Shown: positions 36,401 to 44,020 of the stretch, in pieces
How positions within the stretch are numbered: position 1 is the first letter of the stretch
How the letters are laid out: each line of letters starts with the position of its first letter
Source: Apostichopus japonicus
Lineage: Eukaryota; Echinodermata; Holothuroidea; Aspidochirotida; Stichopodidae
DNA: 64,000 nt
Assembly (NCBI RefSeq): GCF_037975245.1
Contig: NC_092578.1
Location: 1,180,001-1,244,000 of the forward strand
Direction: 5' to 3'
Notes under the pieces: model-generated
What the model was told of the DNA's origin: nothing
The model's database searches: none
The model's input: only the letters and a program-made list of their open reading frames with translations
Program-made: the position numbers and the translations under genes

Positions 36401-39081
36401 GAAAAATAAAACTTGCTAAAAATTTGTTTGAGTCACTTTCAAAGTTAGTTGCTGTAGTCATGACATTTATGGTTATCATATTTGCTGATGTGTGTTTGAT
36501 ATGAAATAGCAAATAGTACAAGAACACAAAAAGGGGACAAACTAAAACGAATGACAGCGAATGACCGAATGACAATTGACTTTGTACAGGGTTAATTATC
36601 ATTTGCGAATGACAGCGAATGACAGCGAATGACAGCGAATGACAACGAATGACAACGAAGGACAGTGTTGAGTGGAGATAGAATGATTAACGCAGTGGAG
36701 TAAATGCGGTTATTGGTTTTCTGCGCAAAAATGATTTGAGGAAAATCGCATGTTACGGGGTTGCAGGGTTTTGGTGTAATTTACGGATAGAAACCACAGG
36801 GGAAGTTTTTGTGTGAGAATGCGCTTGAGTGCTGTGCTTTTTACCTCTGTAGAAAGATATAGAAGATATAGAAAGATATAGAAAGATAACTGAAGCCTTT
36901 TCAAGATTATAGTATTGGTAGTTTCTAACAATTAATATCGTAAAAATGACGTTAAATTTACTTTTTAAAATCAAACTTACAATTTCGCTTACTATAAGGT
37001 GCGTTTTTATCTTGTCCGTACATTATTAGATCTAGATACCCACGAAGTCTGAACTATGATATGAACTTGAAGCAAATGTCTGTGCTGTCATTACTGTCAT
37101 TCGTTTTAGTCAACGCATTTTTTTAGTGTGCAAAACATATTGTCATTCGTTATGTGTAACGCAATTGTCATTCGTTTTAGTAACACCCCACAAAAAGCTC
37201 CTTGGCACTGTTGTATTTTGATATGATTGTTTGACATTTTTCTTTCAGGGTGATCTTGTGTACAGAGAAAACGAATGTTGCCCAGTTTGTAGTAAGTATA
37301 ATAGGGAATATGGTTGATGATAAGAGTAAAGTAGAAAGGAATTCTAGTCTTGAACATATTACTCTGAATATTTGCTAATCCCAGAAGTATCTATTGCAAG
37401 GAGTTAGTTTTGTTCACATATAACATTGGTATCTTAGAATAAATATTATGTTAATGTGGCTACTGAACTGTTATGCCCAACCGTACCAGTGTTCTAATAT
37501 GATGAAATGAGGCATGGCTTTCTGAGTAACCATGACAAACAAATGGGATATAACAGATATCTGTCAATTTAGCTGAACCTCCACCTTTCTCATCTACATC
37601 TTAAGATGTCCCAAGAAAATTAACTGGGCCTTCTTAAAAATATTATTAGTTAAATTTTATAACTTCTTTGTTTTCATTTTGGAAAACTCAAATTTCCCAG
37701 TGTCATTACTTTTCCTTATTGTTTAGGTGGATGATTTATGCAGAGCTGGTGTTCTGCCCTTTGTGTTTTGATCTTGTACACTCATCCGATTAGAGAGGGG
37801 ATGTTGGGGGGCAGATGTTTGATCTACCTAAGTCCCTTCCTAGTAGCAATATTACACATCTCACTAATGATAATTTTTTTAAATTTGTTTACAGCTCGTA
37901 AAACACCAGATTGTGCAAAGGTGTCAACTATTGAAATGAACTTCAAGCACAAGGGATGCCGCTATAACAAACCACTTCTGATGACATCCTGTGGTGGAAC
38001 CTGCTCATCATATTCTAAAGTCATAACCAGACCTCCTTACCTGGAAACCTCATGCACCTGCTGCAAGCCCTTTAAATTCATCAACAAAACTTTGGAACTA
38101 GTCTGTCCAAATGGGTCATCCAAGTACTATAAACACCTAATTATTGAAGAGTGTCAATGTCAAAGCTGTGAATTTCAGCTAGATTTTGATGGTGGATCAG
38201 AATCTCGCTCTGATCCACACTCCAAGCCAAAGTCTAAACCAGTCTCCAAGCCAAAGTCTAAACCAGTCTCCAACAAGCCAAAGCCTAAACCAGTCTCCAA
38301 CAAGCCAAAGCCTAAACCAGTCTCCAACAAGCCAAAGCCTAAACCAGTCTCCAACAAGCCAAAGCCTAAACCAGTCTCCAACAAGCCAAAGCCTAAACCA
38401 GTCTCCAACAAGCCAAAGACTAAACCAGTCTCCAACAAGCCAAAGCCTAAACCAGTCTCCAACAAGCCAAAGCCTAAACCAGTCTCCAACAAGCCAAAGC
38501 CTAAACCAGTCTCCAACAAGCCAAAGCCTAAACCAGTCTCCAACAAGCCAAAGCCTAAACCAGTCTCCAACAAGCCAAAGACTAAACCAGTCTCCAACAA
38601 GCCAAAGCCTAAACCAGTCTCCAACAAGCCAAAGCCTAAACCAGTCTCCAACAAGCCAAAGACTAAACCAGTCTCCAACAAGCCAAAGCCTAAACCAGTC
38701 TCCAACAAGCCAAAGCCTAAACCAGTCTCCAACAAGCCAAAGCCTAAACCAGTCTCCAACAAGCCAAAGACTAAACCAGTCTCCAACAAGCCAAAGCCTA
38801 AACCAGTCTCCAACAAGCCAAAGACTAAACCAGTCTCCAACAAGCCAAAGCCTAAACCAGTCTCCAACAAGCCAAAGCCTAAACCAGTCTCCAACAAGCC
38901 AAAGCCTAAACCAGTCTCCAACAAGCCAAAGACTAAACCAGTCTCCAACAAGCCAAAGCCTAAACCAGTCTCCAACAAGCCAAAGCCTAAACCAGTCTCC
39001 AACAAGCCAAAGCCTAAACCAGTCTCCAACAAGCCAAAGCCTAAACCAGTCTCCAACAAGCCAAAGACTAAAAAAAACTAA
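1584..39081 (+). CDS. Gel-forming secreted mucin (MUC2/5/6/19-type), 5'-partial, 23 exons in window
   Basis: Secreted polymer-forming mucin that would be O-glycosylated in the Golgi and build mucus or an adhesive gel. Exons: 1584-1841, 2842-3031, 3880-4104, 4733-4907, 5886-6019, 6954-7063, 8138-8190, 9004-9247, 10332-10444, 12023-12277, 12896-13194, 14090-14246, 14978-15215, 15919-16043, 18974-19027, 19231-19272, 19438-21426, 22054-22128, 22766-34090, 35139-35176, 35672-35770, 37249-37291, 37895-39081. Every junction has GT-AG and the phases chain without a break to the TAA at 39079, giving 5808 codons plus stop. The order VWD-C8-TIL-E, TIL'-E', VWD-C8-TIL-E, PTS, VWC, CTCK matches the D2, D', D3 and C-terminal parts of VWF-related mucins. 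The first exon opens inside a domain, so the signal peptide and D1 lie upstream. No D4 assembly or CysD domain is present, which resembles MUC19 and MUC6. Exact orthology cannot be set by eye. Confidence 0.9.
4953..4972. repeat. Poly-C tract
   Basis: A C-rich stretch that becomes an almost pure C run, about 50 bp into the intron after the 4907 exon end. The opposite strand is poly-G. Such runs are assembly-error prone. Confidence 0.8.
5287..5808. mobile_element. hAT-like MITE with 8-bp TSD
   Basis: Non-autonomous DNA transposon of 522 bp in the intron 4908-5885. Left end CAGGGTTTCCCTAACT and the reverse complement of the right end CAGGGGTTCCCTAACT form terminal inverted repeats. The flanking direct repeat CTATAGGA is perfect at 5279-5286 and 5809-5816. 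CAGGGG-type ends plus an 8-bp target duplication are the hAT hallmark. It has no transposase; the short ORFs inside carry no recognisable domain. Confidence 0.88.
6370..6730. repeat. Diverged tandem duplication in intron
   Basis: Within the intron 6020-6953, a segment with a 'ctggaattc...tgttag/ta...' core, then 'agcaaagttcaac', then 'gctcaaatagaaggca' recurs about 155-160 bp later with substitutions (near 6488-6570 and 6645-6725). It looks like an old local duplication. Nothing else is seen in this intron. Confidence 0.55.
9004..10386 (+). CDS. Mucin D' region: TIL' and E' modules
   Basis: Exon 9004-9247 encodes a complete trypsin-inhibitor-like (TIL) cysteine-rich module, from '[18 protein letters not shown]' to '[19 protein letters not shown]', with the regular C-x-C spacing of TIL. 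The exon breaks inside a Trp codon-like position (phase 2), and exon 10332-10444 continues with '[19 protein letters not shown]', the E' ending, before VWD3 starts. The arrangement TIL'-E' between D2 and D3 is the D' region of VWF and gel-forming mucins, which helps covalent multimer assembly. The intron between them holds the 44-bp minisatellite. Confidence 0.85.
9338..9913. repeat. 44-bp intronic minisatellite, about 13 copies
   Basis: Thirteen or so copies of a 44-bp unit (ctgaacatatgtattgtag, then ttccagtctagtactcagaa, then atcca) in near-perfect tandem. Only a few substitutions are seen, such as 'acccag' for 'actcag' near 9459 and 'gaccatatgtattatag' near 9517. It sits 90 bp after the donor of the TIL' exon. 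High identity suggests recent expansion and likely length polymorphism. Confidence 0.95.
10332..16043 (+). CDS. Mucin D3-like assembly: VWD, C8, TIL, E
   Basis: Exons 10332-10444, 12023-12277, 12896-13194, 14090-14246, 14978-15215 and 15919-16043. VWD begins at '[19 protein letters not shown]', continues with '[13 protein letters not shown]', and reaches '[17 protein letters not shown]' in exon 12896-13194, so here the CGLC thiol motif and calcium loop are intact. C8 spans the end of that exon and exon 14090-14246. TIL is in 14978-15215 ('CGSSCESAC', then '[11 protein letters not shown]', then '[13 protein letters not shown]'), and E closes in 15919-16043 with '[17 protein letters not shown]'. 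The last exon then turns into Thr/Ser/Pro (TPTPTSTP), the start of the mucin region. In the family, D3 makes the N-terminal intermolecular disulfides. A GDPH sequence occurs at 10396-10407. Confidence 0.88.
10693..10904 (-). mobile_element. tRNA-derived SINE, reverse orientation
   Basis: Reverse-strand copy of the SINE also found at about 41063-41287. Read on the minus strand it has 'cagtggttaacgctgatgcc', a B-box-like 'agttcgagtg', then the body shared with the other copy ('ttgataagcc'-like and 'gcttcttcg'-like segments) and the end 'gagttcctgcttgcagga'. The head beyond the A-box has diverged. It lies in the intron 10445-12022 of the mucin gene. The forward ORF through it is not a gene. Confidence 0.85.
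13435..14078. repeat. Long polypyrimidine tract (C/T-rich, about 640 bp)
   Basis: Almost pure C and T on the plus strand (cctcttt..., ttcccc... motifs), filling most of the intron 13195-14089 and ending just before the acceptor at 14090. ORFs on both strands here are low-complexity artefacts. Mirror-like purine/pyrimidine tracts of this length can form triplex (H-DNA). Confidence 0.9.
15384..15436. repeat. (TA)n microsatellite
   Basis: Alternating TA run with a few interruptions in the intron 15216-15918. A poly-G run also occurs at 16161-16176 in the next intron. Confidence 0.85.
17004..18953. mobile_element. Composite, nested DNA-transposon insertion
   Basis: A 1.95-kb insertion in the intron 16044-18973. 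Ends are CAGGCGCGTATCCAGG on the left and the reverse complement of CCTGGATACGCACCTG on the right, an inverted repeat with one mismatch (hAT-like). The flanks share ATATT but I cannot define a clean 8-bp duplication. Inside are a GC-rich motif 'tctaagcggagcgccacca' at about 17046 and a variant at about 18286, also found in the element at 58308; a nested element (17683-18133); G- and C-runs near 17711 and 18450; and a C/T-rich block at 18785-18910. Several insertions have probably accumulated. No intact transposase is seen. Confidence 0.7.
17683..18133. mobile_element. hAT-like MITE nested in the composite insertion
   Basis: 451-bp element. Left end CATAGGCGTAGGAG and the reverse complement of the right end CAAAGGCGTAGGAG are inverted repeats. 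The target duplication ACTACACA is perfect at 17675-17682 and 18134-18141. A run of C follows the left end. It has no transposase domain; short ORFs on both strands are spurious. Confidence 0.85.
18974..19272 (+). CDS. Two duplicated PTS mini-exons of the mucin
   Basis: Exons 18974-19027 (54 bp) and 19231-19272 (42 bp), both phase 1 to phase 1. They encode '[18 protein letters not shown]' and '[13 protein letters not shown]'. The exons, their 'atttcag' acceptors and their 'gtaaga' donors are nearly the same, as is some flanking intron, so one copy arose by tandem duplication about 257 bp away. Because both are symmetric (multiples of 3), either could be skipped without a frame change. Confidence 0.75.
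19438..21426 (+). CDS. Mucin PTS exon 1 (about 663 residues)
   Basis: A 1989-bp exon of Thr/Ser/Pro with no Cys. The base unit is 8-9 residues ([26 protein letters not shown]). Three larger blocks start with [14 protein letters not shown] at about 19600, 20044 and 20704; the last two are 660 bp apart and almost identical. Acceptor 'tttcacag' ends at 19437 and the donor 'gtaggc' starts at 21427. The residues are potential mucin-type O-glycosylation sites. Reverse-strand ORFs (TGVVDGVV repeats) are mirror images of this array. Confidence 0.9.
22054..22128 (+). CDS. Short PTS linker exon of the mucin
   Basis: A 75-bp phase 1 to 1 exon encoding '[18 protein letters not shown]' then 'LSTTTP'. It follows a 'tcttcttcag' acceptor and precedes 'gtaaaa'. 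Unlike its neighbours it is not repetitive. It is supported by phase and composition only, so it is less certain than the flanking exons. Confidence 0.65.
22766..34090 (+). CDS. Giant mucin PTS exon, 11,325 bp, 14-residue repeats
   Basis: One uninterrupted exon (about 3775 residues), acceptor 'ttcccag' ending at 22765 and donor 'gtaaga' at 34091. From 22766 to about 23700 and from about 33560 to 34060 it is an irregular PSTTPVTT-type array. The centre is a homogeneous array of a 42-bp unit encoding [14 protein letters not shown], with variants [10 protein letters not shown] and a spacer [22 protein letters not shown] every few units that marks a higher-order period. No Cys occurs until 'TCTEG' at the very end. 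Each unit has one Glu, so the backbone itself is anionic. Single giant central exons are known in vertebrate gel-forming mucins. The reverse strand is also open for over 3500 codons, a side effect of the 3n repeat. Exact copy number depends on assembly quality. Confidence 0.92.
29214..32060 (+). repeat. About 1.8-kb tandem duplication inside the giant PTS exon
   Basis: Rare variants recur in the same order: 'attttct' at 29214 and 31071, 'acacaatc' (Thr-Gln) at 29497 and 31312, and 'atcatattc' (Ser-Tyr) at 30216 and 32031. The offsets are 1857, 1815 and 1815 bp; the 42-bp difference is one repeat unit. This shows a multi-unit block duplicated recently. Confidence 0.85.
35139..37291 (+). CDS. 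Mucin VWC domain (three exons)
   Basis: Exons 35139-35176, 35672-35770 and 37249-37291. They encode '[13 protein letters not shown]', then '[18 protein letters not shown]' onward, then '[14 protein letters not shown]'. The C-x2-C start, the central C-x4-C and the terminal CCPVC are the pattern of a von Willebrand factor type C domain, here about 60 residues. It links the PTS region to the cystine knot, as in MUC19 and other gel-forming mucins. The third exon follows the Mutator-like insertion. Confidence 0.87.
35771..35852. repeat. 41-bp tandem duplication that copies a splice donor
   Basis: The intron start 'gtaagtttttcttaagccta' and the next 21 bases are repeated exactly from 35812. The second copy therefore offers a decoy GTAAGT donor 41 bp downstream. 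Using it would add 41 bp and shift the reading frame. Confidence 0.9.
36534..37188. mobile_element. Mutator-like foldback MITE with 9-bp TSD
   Basis: 655-bp element in the intron 35771-37248. Left end GGGACAAACTAAAACGAAT and the reverse complement of the right end GGGTGTTACTAAAACGAAT are inverted repeats, continuing into GACA. The 9-bp direct repeat CACAAAAAG flanks it at 36525-36533 and 37189-37197. Inside the left arm is a minisatellite of 'gaatgacagc' (about 36545-36665) with matching 'tgtcattcg' in the right arm. A 9-bp duplication suits Mutator-like elements. No transposase is present. Confidence 0.82.
37895..39081 (+). CDS. Mucin last exon: cystine knot (CTCK) plus Lys/Pro repeat tail
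   Basis: The exon starts after 'tttacag' at 37894 in phase 1. The first about 95 residues form the C-terminal cystine knot: '[18 protein letters not shown]', '[12 protein letters not shown]', '[12 protein letters not shown]', 'LELVCPNG', '[15 protein letters not shown]'. This CTCK pattern dimerises VWF and mucins through disulfides in the ER. After 'EFQLDFDGG' the protein does not end: about 30 repeats of NKPKPKPVS (with NKPKTKPVS variants) follow, about 290 residues of Lys/Pro-rich tail, to the TAA at 39079-39081. Mucins normally end at or just after the knot. The tail has no Cys, few Thr, and a high positive charge. Two AATAAA signals follow. Confidence 0.9.
38219..39075 (+). repeat. 27-bp coding minisatellite (about 30 copies)
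   Basis: Tandem 27-bp units 'aacaagccaaagcctaaac' then 'cagtctcc', with a c-to-a change ('aagact') giving Thr in some units. Two shorter 24-bp type units (KPKSKPVS) lead in. Identity is very high. Because 27 is a multiple of 3, several other frames also stay open ([27 protein letters not shown]); these are shadows. Confidence 0.95.
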
Positions 39082-39356
39082 TTCATATATAAACATTGAA
39101 TTCTAATTCACTCTTACTTGTAGCTAGGCAAGTATGGTAATTTCAGTTTCCTGAATAGTTAAGCTTTTAAGCGTAAAGAAAAGATTTTATTTCACATTTC
39201 TCATTTCTTTGATGTATGTATTAATGTCAGAAATATTCTACATTATTTCACCATTTGTTTGTCTAGAGATGGATAGAAATGTATCCTTTAGACGGTTGCC
39301 ATCGGTCCCTATTGAAACAATAATTTGATAATGTAATGTTAAATATACCTTTCTTA

Positions 39357-39484
39357 AATAAAGAATATTAAAAGATTCCACAATAATAATATCAACTGCA
39401 TAGATTTACTACAGTGATTTCATAATTACTGATTCTAAAACAATTACTTTGAAAAGGGTAAATAACCTGTCAAAATGTAATAAA
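39357..39484 (+). promoter_or_regulatory. Polyadenylation signals of the mucin gene
   Basis: AATAAA at 39357-39362 and again at 39479-39484, about 276 and 398 bp after the stop. Either could end the transcript. Confidence 0.6.
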
Positions 39485-39489
39485 GTTTC

Positions 39490-40606
39490 TAACTATGAAG
39501 AGTTAAAACAAATAGTTAAATATTTACAAAACTTGGAAGATGCAACTGCATGGCCCTTTCAGCACTCAGATTATGATATCACTTAGCCTTCAAACAATTC
39601 TATTAATGGAGATTAAGATTACTCTAACATCCATTCGAGAACATTTAATGGTGAACAAATTAACTTAGGATTTAAGGCTTTTTTCAATGAAGTAATATCA
39701 TCTGTTGCTATCTAGTTATTATTTATGTCAAAATTACAAACATAAAATGTCAACTTTCTGAAAATACTTCAGATTCTTGTTTTTGTCTTGTTTTTGTGAG
39801 TGAACAGAAGATTTTTCAACATGTTTTTGGGGGGCTGGTCAACTACTCCACCCCCTCCCCCCTCACACTGTCCTCCATCTGACACCCTCCTGTCTTAATT
39901 TGATTGGTCCTGCCCCAGACCCCATAATCTGTCCCCCAGATCCCATAATCTGGCCCCCAGATCCCTTGATTTGTACCTGACCTAGTAAACTCCCAATGTC
40001 TCCCTCATCCCTTTTACATTCATTGCTTCCTCCATCATACCGTTACTCCCTTCGTCCCCTACCTCCACCCACTGATCTGTACACAGTGCCTCCACCTCTT
40101 GACAAGTTCGTTGAAGGGGGCATATAAAACATAGAATCTACCATTTGCAAGCATAGATTACGCAATACCTCCAAGGCTCATACACTATACTCTATACACT
40201 CGAATTAGACGGTAGAGAAGACGACATGTGCACAGGCCTATGTGCTTCCCACTTCTTGCCAGTTTACCCACACTCCACAGTCAGGTAATCCATCGGTCGT
40301 TTGCTTAATTTAAAGTCGTTCGTTAGATTCGATCTCTTCGCAGAGCAAGTGATATCGACAGACAGGCATATCGTCTTCTTTTGAGCTGATTAGCTACTTA
40401 GTACTGTTTACAAATTACAGCTTAGGACAAGAATTTGAATCCCATACGTTACAATACCGAGCCTAGGCTAAGTAAAGACAAAGACACATTGCCAAAACAG
40501 CCTAACGTCGTGTAGCCTAACTTTTGACCTACCGTACCTGGATTGGCAAATAACGTTTTGGCTAGCGAAACAAACTGCTGTTACTCAGTGTGAAAATTAT
40601 TAAGAC
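39490..40606. other. Intergenic, no gene seen
   Basis: No domain-bearing ORF. A C-rich, low-complexity part lies at about 39840-40090. The rest is ordinary AT-rich sequence. Confidence 0.6.
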
Positions 40607-40614
40607 CAAGACAG

Positions 40615-41627
40615 GGGTCATACTAATTAGCGTCAACAGGCCGATTTCAAGACAACTCAAGACAACAAGTGTAAAATACCATCAAATACAATGGATGTAA
40701 TCAGAGTATATCTGGAAACACATTTAAAACTGACTGGAACCAGCGTGCATACATATTTTTCATAGGAAAAAAATGTTTTTGTCGTAAAATTCATCAAGTT
40801 TCTCCGTCCGTAGCATTGGACGACGTGATGCTAGTGCGCTTGCGCAATGACATTGGACTGCACTACAGATAAGTGCAGTTTTTAAGTCGAGAATGGTGCT
40901 CAAACACTTGTGTCAATGTATTTACAAGACGTCAAAAGTAAAATAAGCAAAGACTTATACAGAATATGATGTGGAGTTCATTCATCATACTACTTTGGTG
41001 CTTTCTTACTACGTCAACCTGCCTTACCAGAGCCGTATATTCTAAATAGTGGAGTGTTAGCTGTGGAGTGTTAGCTCAGTGGTTAACGCCGGTGCCTTTC
41101 AATCATAAGGTCCCCGGTTCGAGTCACTCCCAGATTAATGTTTGTCGTCCAGTTACAGAGTTGTTGACAATTAACAATTCATAATCATGGACGTTAAATA
41201 TGAATGTAAGAGACTGGCTTCGGTCAGCTTGCGGCTTTGATAAGCCAATTAGGCTTCTTCGCGAGTTCCTGCTTGCAGGAGGATCTAATATACATACAAA
41301 TATACGGCTCTGCACCTTACCAACACTGTACACAAAGGAAGTTCGAAAACCCCAACACAAACCAACCCATATCATAATGGTGCGGCCCAAAGTCTTTGCG
41401 CAGGCGCAATAGCATCACATCGTCCAATTCTACGGATGGAGAAAGTCGACTATTTTTACGAAAAACACATTTTTTCCCGTGAAAAATATGTATGCACGAT
41501 ACTTTCAGTCAGTTTTAAACGTGTTTCCAGATACACTTTGATTACAACCATTGTATTTGATGGTATTTTACACTTGTTGTCTTGAGTTGTCGTGAAATCG
41601 GCCTGTTGACGCTAATTAGTATGACCG
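40615..41627. mobile_element. Foldback hAT-like element with about 240-bp inverted arms
   Basis: The left arm (from 40615, GGGTCATACTAATTAGCGTC) is the imperfect reverse complement of the right arm (ending at 41627 with GACGCTAATTAGTATGACCG), and the match continues with gaps for about 240 bp to 'gcgcttgcgcaat' near 40840 and 'tgcgcaggcgcaat' near 41398. Flanking direct repeats CAAGACAG at 40607-40614 and 41628-41635 are perfect (8 bp). The loop holds the SINE. No transposase is seen. Confidence 0.87.
41063..41287 (+). mobile_element. tRNA-derived SINE inside the foldback element
   Basis: The head has a Pol III A-box-like 'ttagctcagtggttaacgcc' at about 41071 and a B-box GGTTCGAGTC at 41116-41125. 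The body is shared with the minus-strand copy at 10693-10904 and ends in the palindromic 'tcctgcttgcagga'. The 14 bp 'gtggagtgttagct' are doubled at the 5' end (about 41049-41076). It is not a functional tRNA gene. Confidence 0.87.
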
Positions 41628-41635
41628 CAAGACAG

Positions 41636-42840
41636 AACTTCTTCTTATGGTTGGGAACCAGTTTAACAAACAACTGTTGCCAACTGGGATTGGCCTATAT
41701 AGTATTAGTAATTGACGCATCCCGTAATTGACCCACCTTCAATTATTACTAGCAACAATACAGCAGGCCACCTGAACTTTTTGGAGTCAAGGAGAATCAC
41801 ATATGTCATGAGTTTGAATCTATTTCAGCTATTTGCTAAGCAAATTGTGGTATTTGTTAAGCTTTTAACACCCTCCCCCCAGTTTTGCACGTTTTTTGGG
41901 CATTTGGAAATCTTACACCCTAAAAATAACCAACATTACCTCAATATGATAACACTACTCTCTGGGACCTGACCTGTGTGAGCTTAGAGGCTCAGAGCAA
42001 AGCAAACAGCATCTAAAGTCAATGGATGTATACTAAGGCCCACAGCCCAGCCCACCATGCTACTAGTAACTGGCCTAGCCTTGTACTAGTAGTAGCCTAC
42101 CAGCTCGGAACAGGTGTGGCACTGGGGCTGCGTTGATAAAGGCAAGGCCACCCGACTGAGTTGGCAAAGGCGCTGATTTCCACTCGGATGCGAATAATAC
42201 TAGTCTTCATAGAGAAGAGAGATTCCTTCTAAGAGAAGCTACTCTAACAAAGAAATATAACCTGTCTTGCCTAACATGGACCCTGCTGACAGAGGCATTC
42301 ACCTCTGCGAGAATCTCACTGTCAGAGTTACCAAAGCCACATTGAGTTTTCATATTGAAGTATTATATCCCGCATATAACTACAACACACATACAGTGTA
42401 TTAACCAAACTTTAATAAGCACTGGCACCTAATTGACTACGCAAATGGTTATTGCCCACAGGTCAAAAAATCTTAAAGATCTGCCTGTGAGATCACTTAA
42501 ATTCACAGGAAATAATCAGATAATACTTATCTCTTAATGCGATCCAAGAATAAAAGTATGCCCAAGATAACTGAATAATTTTAGCCTCCTTAAATGTAAG
42601 GTTACTGTACTTCTTTTAAAGCTTGTTTTAAAGACCAACTATGGAGACAAATTTTTTGGGGGGTATTTTCCCTTAATTTGGGAGTTTACATTTCCATAAT
42701 CAACAGTTGTAAATAATAATCTTCGAAAACCTACTATAACCCATCAAAAAAGGACCACGAAAATGGACATTATGGGTAGTCACGTGATATGAACCTCTGG
42801 AATGTCTGAAAACAGAGATTGACCCAAAGGAGCCTCTGGT
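41636..42840. other. Intergenic, no gene seen
   Basis: No supported coding region. A segment at about 42620-42990 begins 'cttgttttaaagacc' and ends near 'gctttaaacaag', which might be weak inverted ends of another small element. I could not confirm a target duplication. Confidence 0.5.
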
Positions 42841-42847
42841 CACCGTG

Positions 42848-42986
42848 TGACGTCATTGTTGGTATACTGCGAAAATCAAACGCTGAAATAGGCACTGTTT
42901 ATACACAGCTAGCGAACAATTGTACTGTTTTTGACTTCCAATTTCGAGCTTTTGAAAAGCTGTTAGCTTTAAACAAGAACACATGA
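42848..42986 (+). promoter_or_regulatory. Possible DUS3L promoter and 5' leader exon
   Basis: A perfect CRE palindrome TGACGTCA lies at 42848-42855 and an E-box CACGTG at 42781-42786. A plausible non-coding leader could end at 42986 before 'gtaaac' and splice to the acceptor 'ttacag' at 43998, 23 bp before the ATG. This is inferred from motifs only. Confidence 0.3.
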
Positions 42987-44020
42987 AGGTAAACAACTAG
43001 TTTTAAGACAATTTTAAGCAGAAATGTTAGTAAAATGGGTTATTTAATTAGCAAAATTTCCACTCAAATGGAGGCATCATTTACATAGCAGAGCGTCAAT
43101 AGGTCCATACTGTACAATATACTGTAGAACATGCAAGCAGCTTGCCGATTTCGTAATACAATTTGATCGCAAGATACCGCAAACTGAAAAGAAGAATAGA
43201 CCTAAAAGATGCCTCATGCATGATATGTGATGGAAAATGGTAAAAGTTACTGTCAACGAATTACCAATAAAACAATAAACATAATCAACGAGAAAAATCT
43301 TGGCAGATTTCCAGGACATGTTTTACACAGTCCTACTATACATAACATTAAATAGAAAAGAAAATGATGAATTCAATCAACAAATATGCACAGTGCTACT
43401 TCTAAGGTTACCATGTTAAAGGTTACAGAACAAGAAAATTGGCTACTGTATTCCTTCATAACTCAAAAATTTGCAAGATAAATTGGAAGTTGGACCAAAT
43501 AAATCCCATAATCAGGGAATGATAAGTACAAAAGGATTATTTTTCTTTGCAAATGAAGTGTTGCATATATCACATTTGATAATTTAGATAGGAACATTGT
43601 CACATCATAACAGTTAAATGATAGGATAGTTTATATATAAGTTGGTCAGTTGACAAAAATGATTCAGTTGTTGCTGCAGTATTCAGTTCTAAAGGGATTA
43701 TCAAACATTTTAGTTTGTGATACAAAATAATACAGCTTTTTTACCAGTTATAAATAATATAATCTATCATTCTTGGGCATATCTCCAGATAAGTTTTCCA
43801 ATGGTTGATTTGTTTTATCCCATTTCTTTTTAGATGTTTAGCCTAAGTACCATAAAAGACTTTCCGGATCAGTTTTCAATCTGTGAATGTCACAAATAAT
43901 TCATACAAAAAGATTGACTGAAGTATGCAGTTGAAGTTTTATTTTTTTAAGGATAAACTCTCTCATTGCTGATATTTGGTTTTTTCCTAATATTACAGTA
44001 AGTAGATAGACAAGAAAATT

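Noticed and set aside
36536-36665. CRISPR-like array of 'gaatgacagc'
   Set aside because: Units are about 10 bp with no unique spacers, in a eukaryotic intron, and belong to a foldback transposon arm.
38175-39106. Three other long ORFs over the Lys/Pro tail ([27 protein letters not shown] repeats)
   Set aside because: They are alternate frames of the 27-bp minisatellite. Only the frame continuous with the cystine knot has support.
41063-41140. tRNA gene
   Set aside because: A- and B-box-like motifs are present, but the cloverleaf is poor and the segment continues into a repeated SINE body found elsewhere.
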